From Rahnella bruchi (lineage in GTDB: Bacteria > Pseudomonadota > Gammaproteobacteria > Enterobacterales > Enterobacteriaceae): a DNA stretch of 64,000 nucleotides. Below the pieces are notes generated by a model. The model did no database searches, was not told where the DNA came from, and was given only the letters and a program-made list of their open reading frames with translations. Shown here one piece after another: positions 17,758 to 26,751 of this stretch. The position numbers and the translations under genes are program-made. Positions within the stretch are counted from its first letter, which is position 1, and the number at the start of each line of letters is the position of its first letter. The DNA lies in NCBI RefSeq assembly GCF_003614975.1, contig NZ_QZWI01000007.1, positions 147,763-211,762 of the forward strand. Reading direction: 5' to 3'.

Positions 17758-19242
17758 TCAGATAGTGTTATATTCCGCTTCCGCAGTTATGAAGCGTTCT
17801 TCCACCGCAGCAGAAGGTTTGCGTCCCATCAGGCTGACAATCCAGATAGCCAGCGAGGCAAAGATAAAGCCCGGAATGATTTCGTACAGCTCAGTCCAGC
17901 CGTATTGCTTCCAGAGGATAACTGTAACCGCACCGACGATCATGCCTGCCAGCGCACCGTTGCGTGTCATGCGTTTCCACATGACTGAAATCAGGATAAC
18001 CGGACCAAACGCCGCACCGAAACCAGCCCACGCGTAACTCACCAGACCCAGCACGCGGTTCTCAGGATTTGCCGCCAGCGCAATCGCCACCAGAGCAACC
18101 ACCAGCACCATCAGACGACCCACCCATACCAGCTCACGCTGACTTGCACCTTTGCGCAGGAACGCTTTGTACAAATCTTCCGTGATCGCACTCGAACACA
18201 CCAGCAACTGGCAGCTGAGCGTACTCATCACCGCCGCCAGAATGGCGGACAGCAAAATACCGGCAATCCACGGGTTGAAGAGGATTTTCGCCAGCTCGAT
18301 AAATACGCGCTCACCGTTTTGCGTCACGTTACCTGCTTCACCCGGATTATTGCTGAAGTACGCAATCCCGAAGAAGCCCACCCCGACGGTGCCTGCCAGA
18401 CACAGAATCATCCAGGTCATACTGATCCGGCGTGCGCTGCGAATGGTGCGATGGGAATCAGCCGCCATGAAACGCGCCAGAATGTGTGGCTGACCAAAAT
18501 AACCCAGCCCCCAACCCAGCAGTGACAAGACCGCGACCAGATTCATGCCTTTAAACATGTCGGTGTATTCAGGATTCTTAGCGTGAATCACCATCATAGA
18601 GGTATCAATGCCACCGACCGCGAGGATGACGATCACCGGCGTGAGGATCAACGCGAAAATCATCAGACTGGCCTGCACAGTATCCGTCCAGCTGACCGCC
18701 AGAAAACCGCCAATAAAGGTATAGACGATAGTCGCTGCCGCTCCGGCCCACAGTGCCGTCTGGTATGTCAGGCCAAAGGTGCTTTCAAACAGACGCGCAC
18801 CGGCAACAATGCCGGACGCACAATAAACGGTGAAAAACACCAGAATCACAATTGCGGAAATAATACGCAGCAGTTTGCTGGAATCTTCAAAACGATGAGT
18901 GAAGTAATCCGGTAGCGTCAGCGCGTTATTATTGGCTTCGGTATGCACACGCAACCGCCCTGCGACCAGCTTCCAGTTCAGGTAAGCGCCGATCGTCAGA
19001 CCAATCGCAATCCAGCTTTCGGAAATTCCGGAAATGAAAATCGCGCCCGGTAAACCCATTAACAGCCAGCCGCTCATATCCGAAGCACCGGCAGAAAGCG
19101 CCGTAACCACGCTGCCTAAACTGCGTCCACCCAGAATATAGTCATCAAAGTTTTTGGTTCGTAAATACGCGATGAGCCCAATTAAAATCATCCCGAAAAT
19201 ATAAACACAAAACGTCACCAGCATCGGTGTGCCCATTGTCAT
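17758..19242 (-). CDS. putP: Sodium/proline symporter PutP
   Basis: An inner-membrane Na+/proline symporter of the SSS family with about 13 helices. From the ATG at 19240-19242 it has 494 residues. That start gives MTMGTPMLVTFCVYIFG, matching E. coli PutP, and has GGAG 6 bp upstream. A frame open 43 codons further lacks similarity. It is divergent from putA across a 526-bp control region and supplies proline to PutA. Confidence 0.96.
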   Translation of the reverse strand: MTMGTPMLVTFCVYIFGMILIGLIAYLRTKNFDDYILGGRSLGSVVTALSAGASDMSGWLLMGLPGAIFISGISESWIAIGLTIGAYLNWKLVAGRLRVHTEANNNALTLPDYFTHRFEDSSKLLRIISAIVILVFFTVYCASGIVAGARLFESTFGLTYQTALWAGAAATIVYTFIGGFLAVSWTDTVQASLMIFALILTPVIVILAVGGIDTSMMVIHAKNPEYTDMFKGMNLVAVLSLLGWGLGYFGQPHILARFMAADSHRTIRSARRISMTWMILCLAGTVGVGFFGIAYFSNNPGEAGNVTQNGERVFIELAKILFNPWIAGILLSAILAAVMSTLSCQLLVCSSAITEDLYKAFLRKGASQRELVWVGRLMVLVVALVAIALAANPENRVLGLVSYAWAGFGAAFGPVILISVMWKRMTRNGALAGMIVGAVTVILWKQYGWTELYEIIPGFIFASLAIWIVSLMGRKPSAAVEERFITAEAEYNTI

Positions 19243-19768
19243 TCCATTCTCCACTTTCTTCTTATTTGCGATGTTGTCCGGCATCTGTCTGTCCTGACGC
19301 CCTTCTCTTGAAGGACTGCCAAAAACCTGCCGGGGCGAGATGATGGCTGAAACCGGCTGTAGTTTCAGCATTACTCTCCCTATTTTTTATATTTTCGCGT
19401 CAATCGTCAGCGTCAATAGCATGGCTGTTGTTCAAAAATCCTGTCGTGCCGGATACTGGTTCAGCAGCGGCGGCATTTCAATTGTTTTAACAATTTTGAT
19501 ACCTAAAACTCACGCTTCATCACAGTTATCGTGTATCCGGGTTGCACGTTGCAACTTCGTCAGTTGCACCCGCCACAACCCTCCTGTCTGTAGTGTTATC
19601 CGCTAAAAATTGCTTTTTCAGGCGTCACCGTTTGTTAAAAATGCCAGATAAATCACATCAGGCATACTTCCTGCATTAACAGGGTTGCACAAGGTTGCAA
19701 CATAGAAGATATTGCTTGCCATAAAGATAATGAATTCACCTGAACCTTTTCATATGGAGTGGTTGCGC
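19243..19768. promoter_or_regulatory. put control region with PutA operators
   Basis: This is the divergent putP/putA promoter region. The PutA operator core GTTGCA occurs five times in the plus orientation: 19541-19546, 19548-19553, 19563-19568, 19684-19689 and 19694-19699. The second and fifth are extended to the palindrome GTTGCAAC. The sites fall into two clusters about 120 bp apart, which would suit looping by PutA dimers as described in E. coli. I did not assign promoter hexamers. Confidence 0.8.
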
Positions 19769-22700
19769 ATGGGTATGACAACGATGGGCGTGAAGCTGGA
19801 TGAAGGCACACGCGACAGGCTAAAAGAGGCGGCGCACAAAATTGACCGCACGCCGCACTGGCTGATTAAGCAGGCGATTTTTTCCTATCTGGAACGTCTG
19901 GAAAATGGCGATGCGCTGCCGGAAATTCCGGCGCTGAACGGCGCTGCCGCTGGCGAAAGCGAAGATGCCGCATTACCGGCGGTTCAGGAAATGCACCAGC
20001 CATTCCTTGATTTTGCCGAGCAGATTTTGCCGCAGTCGGTCAGCCGTTCCGCTATTACTGCCGCCTATCGTCGCCCTGAGCCTGAAGCCGTATCCATGCT
20101 GCTCGAGCAGGCTCGTTTACCGGCCCCGCTCGGCGAAGCTGCGCTGAAACTGGCCGCTGATATCGCCACTAAACTGCGTAACCAGAAGAGTGCAAATGGC
20201 CGCGCCGGTATGGTGCAAAGCCTGTTGCAGGAGTTCTCCCTTTCCTCGCAGGAAGGCGTGGCGCTGATGTGTCTGGCCGAAGCGCTGCTGCGTATTCCTG
20301 ATAAACCAACGCGTGACGCATTAATCCGCGACAAAATCAGCAACGGTAACTGGCATTCACATCTGGGCCGCAGTCCTTCATTGTTCGTCAATGCCGCTAC
20401 ATGGGGTTTGCTGTTCACCGGTAAACTGGTATCGACACATAACGAAGCCAGCCTGTCGAAATCTCTGAACCGTATTATCGGTAAAAGTGGCGAACCGCTG
20501 ATCCGCAAAGGCGTCGATATGGCGATGCGTCTGATGGGTGAACAGTTCGTGACCGGCGAAACCATCGCAGAAGCGCTGGCGAACGCCCGCAAGCACGAAG
20601 AAAAAGGGTTCCGCTATTCCTACGACATGCTGGGTGAAGCGGCGCTGACCGAAAAAGATGCGCAGGCGTATTTGCAGTCGTATCAGCAGGCGATCAACGC
20701 GATCGGCAAAGCCTCTAATGGTCGCGGGATTTATGAAGGCCCCGGTATTTCCATCAAACTTTCCGCCCTGCATCCGCGTTACAGCCGGGCGCAATACGAA
20801 CGTGTGATGGAAGAATTATACCCGCGCCTGCTTTCCCTGACGTTGCTGGCGCGCAGTTACGATATCGGCATTAACATTGACGCTGAAGAAGCGGATCGTC
20901 TGGAAATCTCTCTCGACCTGCTGGAAAAACTCTGCTTCGAACCGGAACTGGCGGGCTGGAATGGCATCGGTTTCGTGATACAGGCTTACCAGAAGCGCTG
21001 CCCGATGGTGATTGATTACCTGACTAATCTGGCGCAACGCAGCCGCCGTCGCCTGATGATCCGTCTGGTGAAAGGCGCGTACTGGGACAGCGAAATCAAG
21101 CGCGCGCAGGTGGAAGGACTGGAAGATTATCCGGTGTATACCCGCAAGGTTTACACCGACGTTTCTTATCTGGCCTGCGCCCGCAAACTGCTGGCGGTGC
21201 CGAACCTGATTTACCCGCAGTTCGCGACGCATAATGCCCATACCGTTGCCGCTATTTATCAGCTGGCCGGCAATAACTATTATCCCGGTCAGTACGAGTT
21301 CCAGTGCCTGCACGGCATGGGTGAACCGCTGTACGAGCAGGTTGTCGGCAAGATTTCCGAAGGAAAACTGAACCGCCCTTGCCGTATTTATGCACCGGTC
21401 GGCACGCACGAAACGCTGCTGGCATATCTGGTCCGCCGCCTGCTGGAAAACGGCGCGAACACCTCATTCGTTAACCGTATCGCCGATGCCACATTGCCAA
21501 TCGAAGAACTGGTTGCCGATCCGGTTCTGGCTGTCGAAGCGCTGGCCGCCAGCGAAGGTCAGGTCGGATTGCCGCATCCGCGTATCGCCCTGCCGCGTAA
21601 CTTGTACGGTGACAAGCGCGTGAATTCCTCCGGTCTGGATATGTCCAGCGAGCACCGTCTGGCTTCCCTTTCCAGCGCCCTGCTGCAAAGCGCCACCCAT
21701 CCGGTAAAAGCACAACCGATTATTGATGCTCAGACTGACGACGGTGAGTTCCTGCCGGTGATTAACCCGGCACAAAGCAACGATATCGTCGGGTATGTCC
21801 GCGAAGCAACGCAAGCTGAAATCAGCCGTGCGCTGGACGCTTCTGCCGCCGCCGGGGCTATCTGGTTTGCGACGCCTCCCGAAGAGCGTGCCGCAATCCT
21901 GCAACGCGGTGCAGAATTGATGGAAGCGCAGTTGCAAAACCTTCTAGGCGTGCTGGTGCGCGAAGCCGGAAAGACGTTTAATAACGCCATCGCCGAAGTG
22001 CGTGAAGCCGTGGACTTCCTGCATTATTACGCCGGTCAGATCCGTGAAGATTTCGCCAACGACACGCACCGTCCGCTAGGGCCGGTGGTGTGTATCAGCC
22101 CGTGGAACTTCCCGCTGGCCATTTTCACCGGTCAGATTGCTGCCGCGCTTGCCGCCGGTAACAGCGTCCTGGCAAAACCTGCGGAACAAACGCCGCTGAT
22201 TGCGGCATTAGCCGTGGGTATTCTGCATGAAGCCGGTGTTCCGGCTGGCGTATTGCAGTTGCTGCCGGGTCAGGGTGAAACGGTCGGTTCACAGCTGGTG
22301 AATGACGAACGCGTGCGTGGCGTGCTGTTTACCGGCTCGACGGATGTTGCGGGTATTCTGCAACGCAATATAGCAGGACGTCTGGATCCGCAAGGGCGCC
22401 CGACGCCGCTTATCGCGGAAACCGGCGGTTTGAACGCGATGATTGTCGATTCCTCCGCACTGACCGAACAGGTGGTAACGGATGTGGTCGCATCAGCTTT
22501 CGACAGTGCCGGTCAGCGTTGTTCCGCCCTGCGCGTGTTGTGTATTCAGGACGATGTGGCCGATCACACGCTGCAAATGCTGCGCGGTGCCATGGCGGAA
22601 TGTCGCATGGGTAATCCTGAACGCCTGTGTACCGATATCGGGCCGGTGATCGACGCCGAAGCCAAAGCGGGCATCGAAAAACACATCGATGATATGCGCG

Positions 22701-23743
22701 CCAAAGGCCGCACCGTATATCAGGCGACGCAGGAATTCACCGCCGATCAGCAGGAATGGGCTCACGGCACTTTTGTGAAACCTACGCTTATCGAACTTGA
22801 TAGCTTTGATGAGATGAAGAAAGAGATCTTCGGGCCGGTGTTGCACGTGGTGCGTTATGCCCGTCAGGATCTGGATAAGCTGATCGGTCAGATTAATGCG
22901 GCCGGTTATGGCCTGACGCTGGGTATTCATACCCGCATCGATGAAACCATTCATCGTGTCACGCAACAGGCGCACGTCGGTAATATGTACGTGAACCGCA
23001 ACATGGTCGGTGCGGTGGTTGGTGTGCAGCCGTTCGGTGGCGAAGGTTTATCCGGGACCGGACCAAAAGCCGGTGGCCCGCTGTATCTTTATCGCCTGCT
23101 GAGCAGCCGTCCGCAGGATGCCGTGCAGCAAACATTGCTGCGCCAGGACAGTGAACTGCCGCTGGATACGTCCGTGCGTGAAGCCCTGCTGGCACCGCAC
23201 CGCGCGCTGCAAAAATGGGCCACGGAGCAGAAACATCGCGAGGAGCTGGTGGCAGTTTGCGAGCGTTTCGCTCAGACCAGTCAGGGCGGCACATTGCGTA
23301 CCCTGCCGGGGCCGACCGGCGAGCGCAACACTTACGCATTGCTCCCGCGCGAACGTGTTCTGGCGCTGGCCGATAATCAGGAAGATGCGCTGACTCAGCT
23401 GGCGGCAGTTACCGCCACCGGTTGCCGCATTATGTGGCCGGAAGCGCCATTGCAACGTGATCTGTTTAACCTGCTGCCAAAAGCCGTGCAGGAACGCGTT
23501 GATTTCACTCAGGACTGGCAGAATGCAGAACCGGTATTCGATGCGGTGATTTATCACGGTGACGCCGATCAGCTGCGCGAACTGTGTCAGACCATCGCCC
23601 AGCGTTCCGGCGCGATTATCTCGGTGCAGGGTTTTGCACGCGGTGAGGACAACATCCTGCTGGAACGTCTGCTGCATGAGCGTTCATTAAGCGTGAACAC
23701 CGCTGCGGCGGGCGGGAACGCGAGCCTGATGACGATCGGCTAA
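19769..23743 (+). CDS. putA: Trifunctional repressor / proline dehydrogenase / P5C dehydrogenase PutA
   Basis: A 1324-residue protein that oxidises proline to glutamate and, when proline is absent, represses the put genes. I start it at the ATG at 19769-19771, giving MGMTTMGVKLDEGTRDRL, the ribbon-helix-helix domain (about 1-47), with GGAG 9 bp upstream. Earlier in-frame ATGs add unrelated residues. The FAD-binding proline dehydrogenase barrel lies at about 260-610. The aldehyde dehydrogenase domain follows, with the general base in ETGGLNAM and the catalytic cysteine in SAGQRCSALR. A C-terminal lid domain completes the E. coli-type trifunctional layout. It acts at the membrane when reduced and on DNA when oxidised. 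Confidence 0.97.
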   Translation: MGMTTMGVKLDEGTRDRLKEAAHKIDRTPHWLIKQAIFSYLERLENGDALPEIPALNGAAAGESEDAALPAVQEMHQPFLDFAEQILPQSVSRSAITAAYRRPEPEAVSMLLEQARLPAPLGEAALKLAADIATKLRNQKSANGRAGMVQSLLQEFSLSSQEGVALMCLAEALLRIPDKPTRDALIRDKISNGNWHSHLGRSPSLFVNAATWGLLFTGKLVSTHNEASLSKSLNRIIGKSGEPLIRKGVDMAMRLMGEQFVTGETIAEALANARKHEEKGFRYSYDMLGEAALTEKDAQAYLQSYQQAINAIGKASNGRGIYEGPGISIKLSALHPRYSRAQYERVMEELYPRLLSLTLLARSYDIGINIDAEEADRLEISLDLLEKLCFEPELAGWNGIGFVIQAYQKRCPMVIDYLTNLAQRSRRRLMIRLVKGAYWDSEIKRAQVEGLEDYPVYTRKVYTDVSYLACARKLLAVPNLIYPQFATHNAHTVAAIYQLAGNNYYPGQYEFQCLHGMGEPLYEQVVGKISEGKLNRPCRIYAPVGTHETLLAYLVRRLLENGANTSFVNRIADATLPIEELVADPVLAVEALAASEGQVGLPHPRIALPRNLYGDKRVNSSGLDMSSEHRLASLSSALLQSATHPVKAQPIIDAQTDDGEFLPVINPAQSNDIVGYVREATQAEISRALDASAAAGAIWFATPPEERAAILQRGAELMEAQLQNLLGVLVREAGKTFNNAIAEVREAVDFLHYYAGQIREDFANDTHRPLGPVVCISPWNFPLAIFTGQIAAALAAGNSVLAKPAEQTPLIAALAVGILHEAGVPAGVLQLLPGQGETVGSQLVNDERVRGVLFTGSTDVAGILQRNIAGRLDPQGRPTPLIAETGGLNAMIVDSSALTEQVVTDVVASAFDSAGQRCSALRVLCIQDDVADHTLQMLRGAMAECRMGNPERLCTDIGPVIDAEAKAGIEKHIDDMRAKGRTVYQATQEFTADQQEWAHGTFVKPTLIELDSFDEMKKEIFGPVLHVVRYARQDLDKLIGQINAAGYGLTLGIHTRIDETIHRVTQQAHVGNMYVNRNMVGAVVGVQPFGGEGLSGTGPKAGGPLYLYRLLSSRPQDAVQQTLLRQDSELPLDTSVREALLAPHRALQKWATEQKHREELVAVCERFAQTSQGGTLRTLPGPTGERNTYALLPRERVLALADNQEDALTQLAAVTATGCRIMWPEAPLQRDLFNLLPKAVQERVDFTQDWQNAEPVFDAVIYHGDADQLRELCQTIAQRSGAIISVQGFARGEDNILLERLLHERSLSVNTAAAGGNASLMTIG

Positions 23744-23749
23744 GTCTGA

Positions 23750-23791
23750 CGTGCTCCTTGTGCAAATTATCGCGGAGGGAGCACGATTTTT
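23750..23791 (+). terminator. Rho-independent terminator of putA
   Basis: CGTGCTCC (23750-23757) pairs with GGAGCACG (23778-23785) and is followed by ATTTTTA. It begins 6 bp past the putA stop codon. Confidence 0.8.
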
Positions 23792-23803
23792 ACGAATGAA
23801 AGC

Positions 23804-24472
23804 TTAACAAGTCCTTTCGGTTTTATTGCCGAGCCATATTCCGGTGCCGATTTGCCAGCCGGTGATGGTGTAGACCGAAAGACGCTCGATGAGTCCGACC
23901 GGTAAAACATCCAACGAGATAGTCACCATGCTGATGAGTCCGAGACTGCCCAGAATCAGACTCAGAAGCGCAAATCCCCGCCAGCCATCTTGCTGACGTT
24001 TTATCCATCCCGCCGACAGTAAACACAGATTTCCACCCGCAATCGCCAGCACTGCGCCGGTCTGATGAACCGTAATTCCGCCCGTTCCTCCGCCACTGTG
24101 AAAAGCAGCGATCATCACGCCGCCGAGCCCATGCAGCAGACCGAATAATACAAACGCGCGTTCTCCCTGCCCTTTAAAAACGGGACGTAATAACCAGCAG
24201 GCCAGAAAAAATAATATGCCTTCTGCTGCGAAACCGGCGTTCATCACATTGTGCAGGGGCGAACAAATATCTCTGCCGTCAGGCGTCGCATCGCAGGACG
24301 CGATACCCAAATCACTGATGTAATTATGCAGCCAGGAATAAGCCGGACTGCGCCAGCCGGACGCGCTGATATTTTCGGCCAGCAAATAAATCATCCCGCC
24401 CGCGGCGAAACACAGCGCCCCGGTTTTATGCCCTTCAGATGACGTTTTCTGCTTTTCAGATGAGATGTGCAT
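23804..24472 (-). CDS. DUF998 domain-containing integral membrane protein
   Basis: A 222-residue inner-membrane protein of unknown function, with about six hydrophobic segments and the DUF998-like features SWLHNYISDLG and HNVMNAGF near the first two helices. It is convergent with putA and followed on its own strand by the peptide-type binding protein gene, but a terminator lies between them. No catalytic motif is seen. Confidence 0.75.
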   Translation of the reverse strand: MHISSEKQKTSSEGHKTGALCFAAGGMIYLLAENISASGWRSPAYSWLHNYISDLGIASCDATPDGRDICSPLHNVMNAGFAAEGILFFLACWLLRPVFKGQGERAFVLFGLLHGLGGVMIAAFHSGGGTGGITVHQTGAVLAIAGGNLCLLSAGWIKRQQDGWRGFALLSLILGSLGLISMVTISLDVLPVGLIERLSVYTITGWQIGTGIWLGNKTERTC

Positions 24473-24528
24473 GAGAGTCTTAGTGATATCGCGGTGAAGT
24501 AATAGTAGCGGAAATTACACGATAAAAG

Positions 24529-24550
24529 AGGGAGGACAAGTGTCCTCCCT
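24529..24550 (-). terminator. Terminator of the peptide-type binding protein gene
   Basis: AGGGAGGAC (24529-24537) pairs with GTCCTCCCT (24542-24550). On the minus strand it is followed by CTTTTATC. It lies about 40 bp past the stop codon of the gene at 24591. Confidence 0.7.
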
Positions 24551-24590
24551 GCGCATGTGAATGTCGGAACCCATCGGGACTGGCCGGAGG

Positions 24591-26168
24591 TTACTCCTTA
24601 CTCACCGTATCAAGATACAGCTGACTGCCCGCCACGTTCTGGCTCGCCCCCTTCACGTTGTCACGGATTGCCACCAGCAATTTGCTTTGCAACGCCACCA
24701 CGAATGGCGAACTTTTTTGCAGCTCACGTTGTAAATCGGCATACAGCGCTTTGCGTTTTTCCGGATCGGATTCTGCGGCTGCGGCTCGCGTCTGTTTGCT
24801 GATTTCAGGAATAACCCACTGAATACGCTGAGCCAGCGTTTTCGGGCCATTCGGCACGTTATACGCAAAAGTGCTGGCGTTGGTATTCGGATCCAGATAA
24901 TCCGCACCCCAGTAGGTGAAGATGGACTGGAATTTGTGCGCCCGCATACGGGTCAGCACATCGCTTTCCACCAACGGATGCACGACTAAATTGATGTCGG
25001 CTTTAGCAAAACTGGCCTGTAATGCCTGCGCGATATCAGAATATGGCGGCTGGTTAATGACGATTAAATCAATTTTAGTGCCCGGCGCGATCCCCCCTTT
25101 GCTGAGAATGGTTTTGGCTTTCGCCACATCGTATTTGAATGGCTGGTCGTCAATCGCACCGGCCAGACCGTCAGGCAGGAATGTCTGATGGATGCCGTAC
25201 TGCCCTTTGAGCAGATCAGTCGAAATCCCCTGATAATCCACCAGCCAGCGTGCCGCTTCCCATAACGCCGGATTCGCCAGTGCCGGTTGTGTGGTGTCGC
25301 CGACGTTAAACGCCAGATAGAACACTTTTGCCGCCGGGAACTGCGCCACATGCACGCCTTTCTCTTTTTGCAGCGAGCTGAACTGGTCTGCACCCAGGTC
25401 ATACGCCACGTCAGCATCACCATTAAGCACCAGTAACCGGCGGGTGGACGGGTCGCCGACGTTTTTAAAGAGTACGTTCTCCAGTTTTGCTAAAGGTTTA
25501 GCGTTCTGATTACGTTTAAAGATTAAGGCTTCATGCGGCACATAATTACGCACTTCAAACGCACCGCTTCCTGCCGAGCGTGAACGCAGCCAGCTGTTAC
25601 CGAAATCGTTCTGCTCGACATGTTCTTTCAGCAGTTTGCTGTCAACTATTCCGGCGACGGGCGCGGATAAGATACTCAGCACTAAGCCGCTGCCGATATC
25701 CGCAGGCCAGCTAAGCTGCACCTTATCATCACTCAGTTTTTTCAGGTTTCCGTCGACGTTTTCCGGCGTCCAACCCAGTTCTCCCAGAATAAATGACGGG
25801 CTTTTATTGAGTTTGACCACGCGGGTAAAGGAGTAAATGACGTCATCTGCGGTCAGCGGATTGCCGCTGGCAAATTTCTGGCCGGGTTTAAGGGTGAAAA
25901 TCAGGCTATGACCGTCCGGCCCCGGCTGCCAGCTGGCGGCAGCATCGGGACCCAGTTTATCCGGGTGCTGGCGGTCAGAAGCCACCAGTTGCTGATACAG
26001 ATTCACCAGATTGCCGGAACTGACCGTTTCAAAACTTTCAGCCGGATCCAGGCTGATAATACCTTCGAGCGAACCGGCCACCACCAGCGTATCGGCGGGC
26101 GTTGCGGCGTCCACGCGGGTGACCGCCATCATGAGCAAAAATAACAGGGAAGGAACACGGACTTTCAT
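24591..26168 (-). CDS. ABC transporter substrate-binding protein, peptide/nickel/opine family (SBP_bac_5)
   Basis: A 525-residue periplasmic binding protein. From the ATG at 26166-26168 it begins with a Sec signal (MKVRVPSLLFLLMMAVTRVDA, Met then Lys and Arg). GGAG lies 10 bp before that codon, whereas it lies only 1 bp before the ATG three codons upstream. The DppA/OppA fold is recognisable from LKPGQKFASGNPLTADDVIYSF and the large C-terminal lobe. No permease or ATPase gene adjoins it, so its partner transporter is elsewhere or it works with a shared one. The ligand is unknown. Confidence 0.85.
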   Translation of the reverse strand: MKVRVPSLLFLLMMAVTRVDAATPADTLVVAGSLEGIISLDPAESFETVSSGNLVNLYQQLVASDRQHPDKLGPDAAASWQPGPDGHSLIFTLKPGQKFASGNPLTADDVIYSFTRVVKLNKSPSFILGELGWTPENVDGNLKKLSDDKVQLSWPADIGSGLVLSILSAPVAGIVDSKLLKEHVEQNDFGNSWLRSRSAGSGAFEVRNYVPHEALIFKRNQNAKPLAKLENVLFKNVGDPSTRRLLVLNGDADVAYDLGADQFSSLQKEKGVHVAQFPAAKVFYLAFNVGDTTQPALANPALWEAARWLVDYQGISTDLLKGQYGIHQTFLPDGLAGAIDDQPFKYDVAKAKTILSKGGIAPGTKIDLIVINQPPYSDIAQALQASFAKADINLVVHPLVESDVLTRMRAHKFQSIFTYWGADYLDPNTNASTFAYNVPNGPKTLAQRIQWVIPEISKQTRAAAAESDPEKRKALYADLQRELQKSSPFVVALQSKLLVAIRDNVKGASQNVAGSQLYLDTVSKE

Positions 26169-26333
26169 TGAGGTCATACTCCACAGGTGAAAAGGCAATT
26201 TTTTCGAGTGTAGAGTGTCGGCGGCACAGCCAGAACCATGAAATAACGCTATGTATTTCAGGAAAATAGATTAAGAGGCGGGAATGGGGAATGACACGAA
26301 TGGGGTGTGGGGCGCACCGGAATGCGCCTTGCC

Positions 26334-26750
26334 TTACTGATAGTTCACAATCACCTGATTACTGACTACCCGCAGCGGCGTATTTAGCGCGCCCGCACCG
26401 GGCACGAAATACACAAATCTCAGCGGGGAAATCGCGGCCTGACCATAAAATGATTTCGTCATTCCGCCCTCGGCATCCAGTGCAACACAGTGATTCTGCG
26501 TATTACATAACTGCACCTGCAATCCCGCCGGTCTTGCGCCGAGCAATTCAACCTTCCAACTGATGCTGGTGATGGTCGCAGAAGTCCGCTGTCTGACCGG
26601 TGCGGAATTCGTCGCTGCCAGTGCCGCCGATGACATCATCACGCCACGATTTTGCAGCGTGACGCCGTGGCGGGTGTCAGACCATGAGCCTGTTGCAGCC
26701 ATCGCAGACAGACTCAGGCTGCCCAGCAGCATTATCACCACGCGGCGCAT
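26334..26750 (-). CDS. flhE: Flagellar protein FlhE
   Basis: A 138-residue periplasmic protein with a signal peptide (MRRVVIMLLGSLSLSAMA). It is the third gene of flhBAE and starts immediately after the flhA stop. In Salmonella FlhE acts as a plug or chaperone that limits proton leak through the flagellar export apparatus. A pair of cysteines (CNTQNHC) could form a disulfide. A weak hairpin (GGCGCA/TGCGCC, 26311-26328) follows the stop on the minus strand. Confidence 0.93.
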   Translation of the reverse strand: MRRVVIMLLGSLSLSAMAATGSWSDTRHGVTLQNRGVMMSSAALAATNSAPVRQRTSATITSISWKVELLGARPAGLQVQLCNTQNHCVALDAEGGMTKSFYGQAAISPLRFVYFVPGAGALNTPLRVVSNQVIVNYQ

Positions 26751-26751
26751 A

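Noticed and set aside
20816..21937. Several frames of 150-200 codons antisense to putA
   Set aside because: All lie inside the trifunctional putA gene and show no independent domain or ribosome site.
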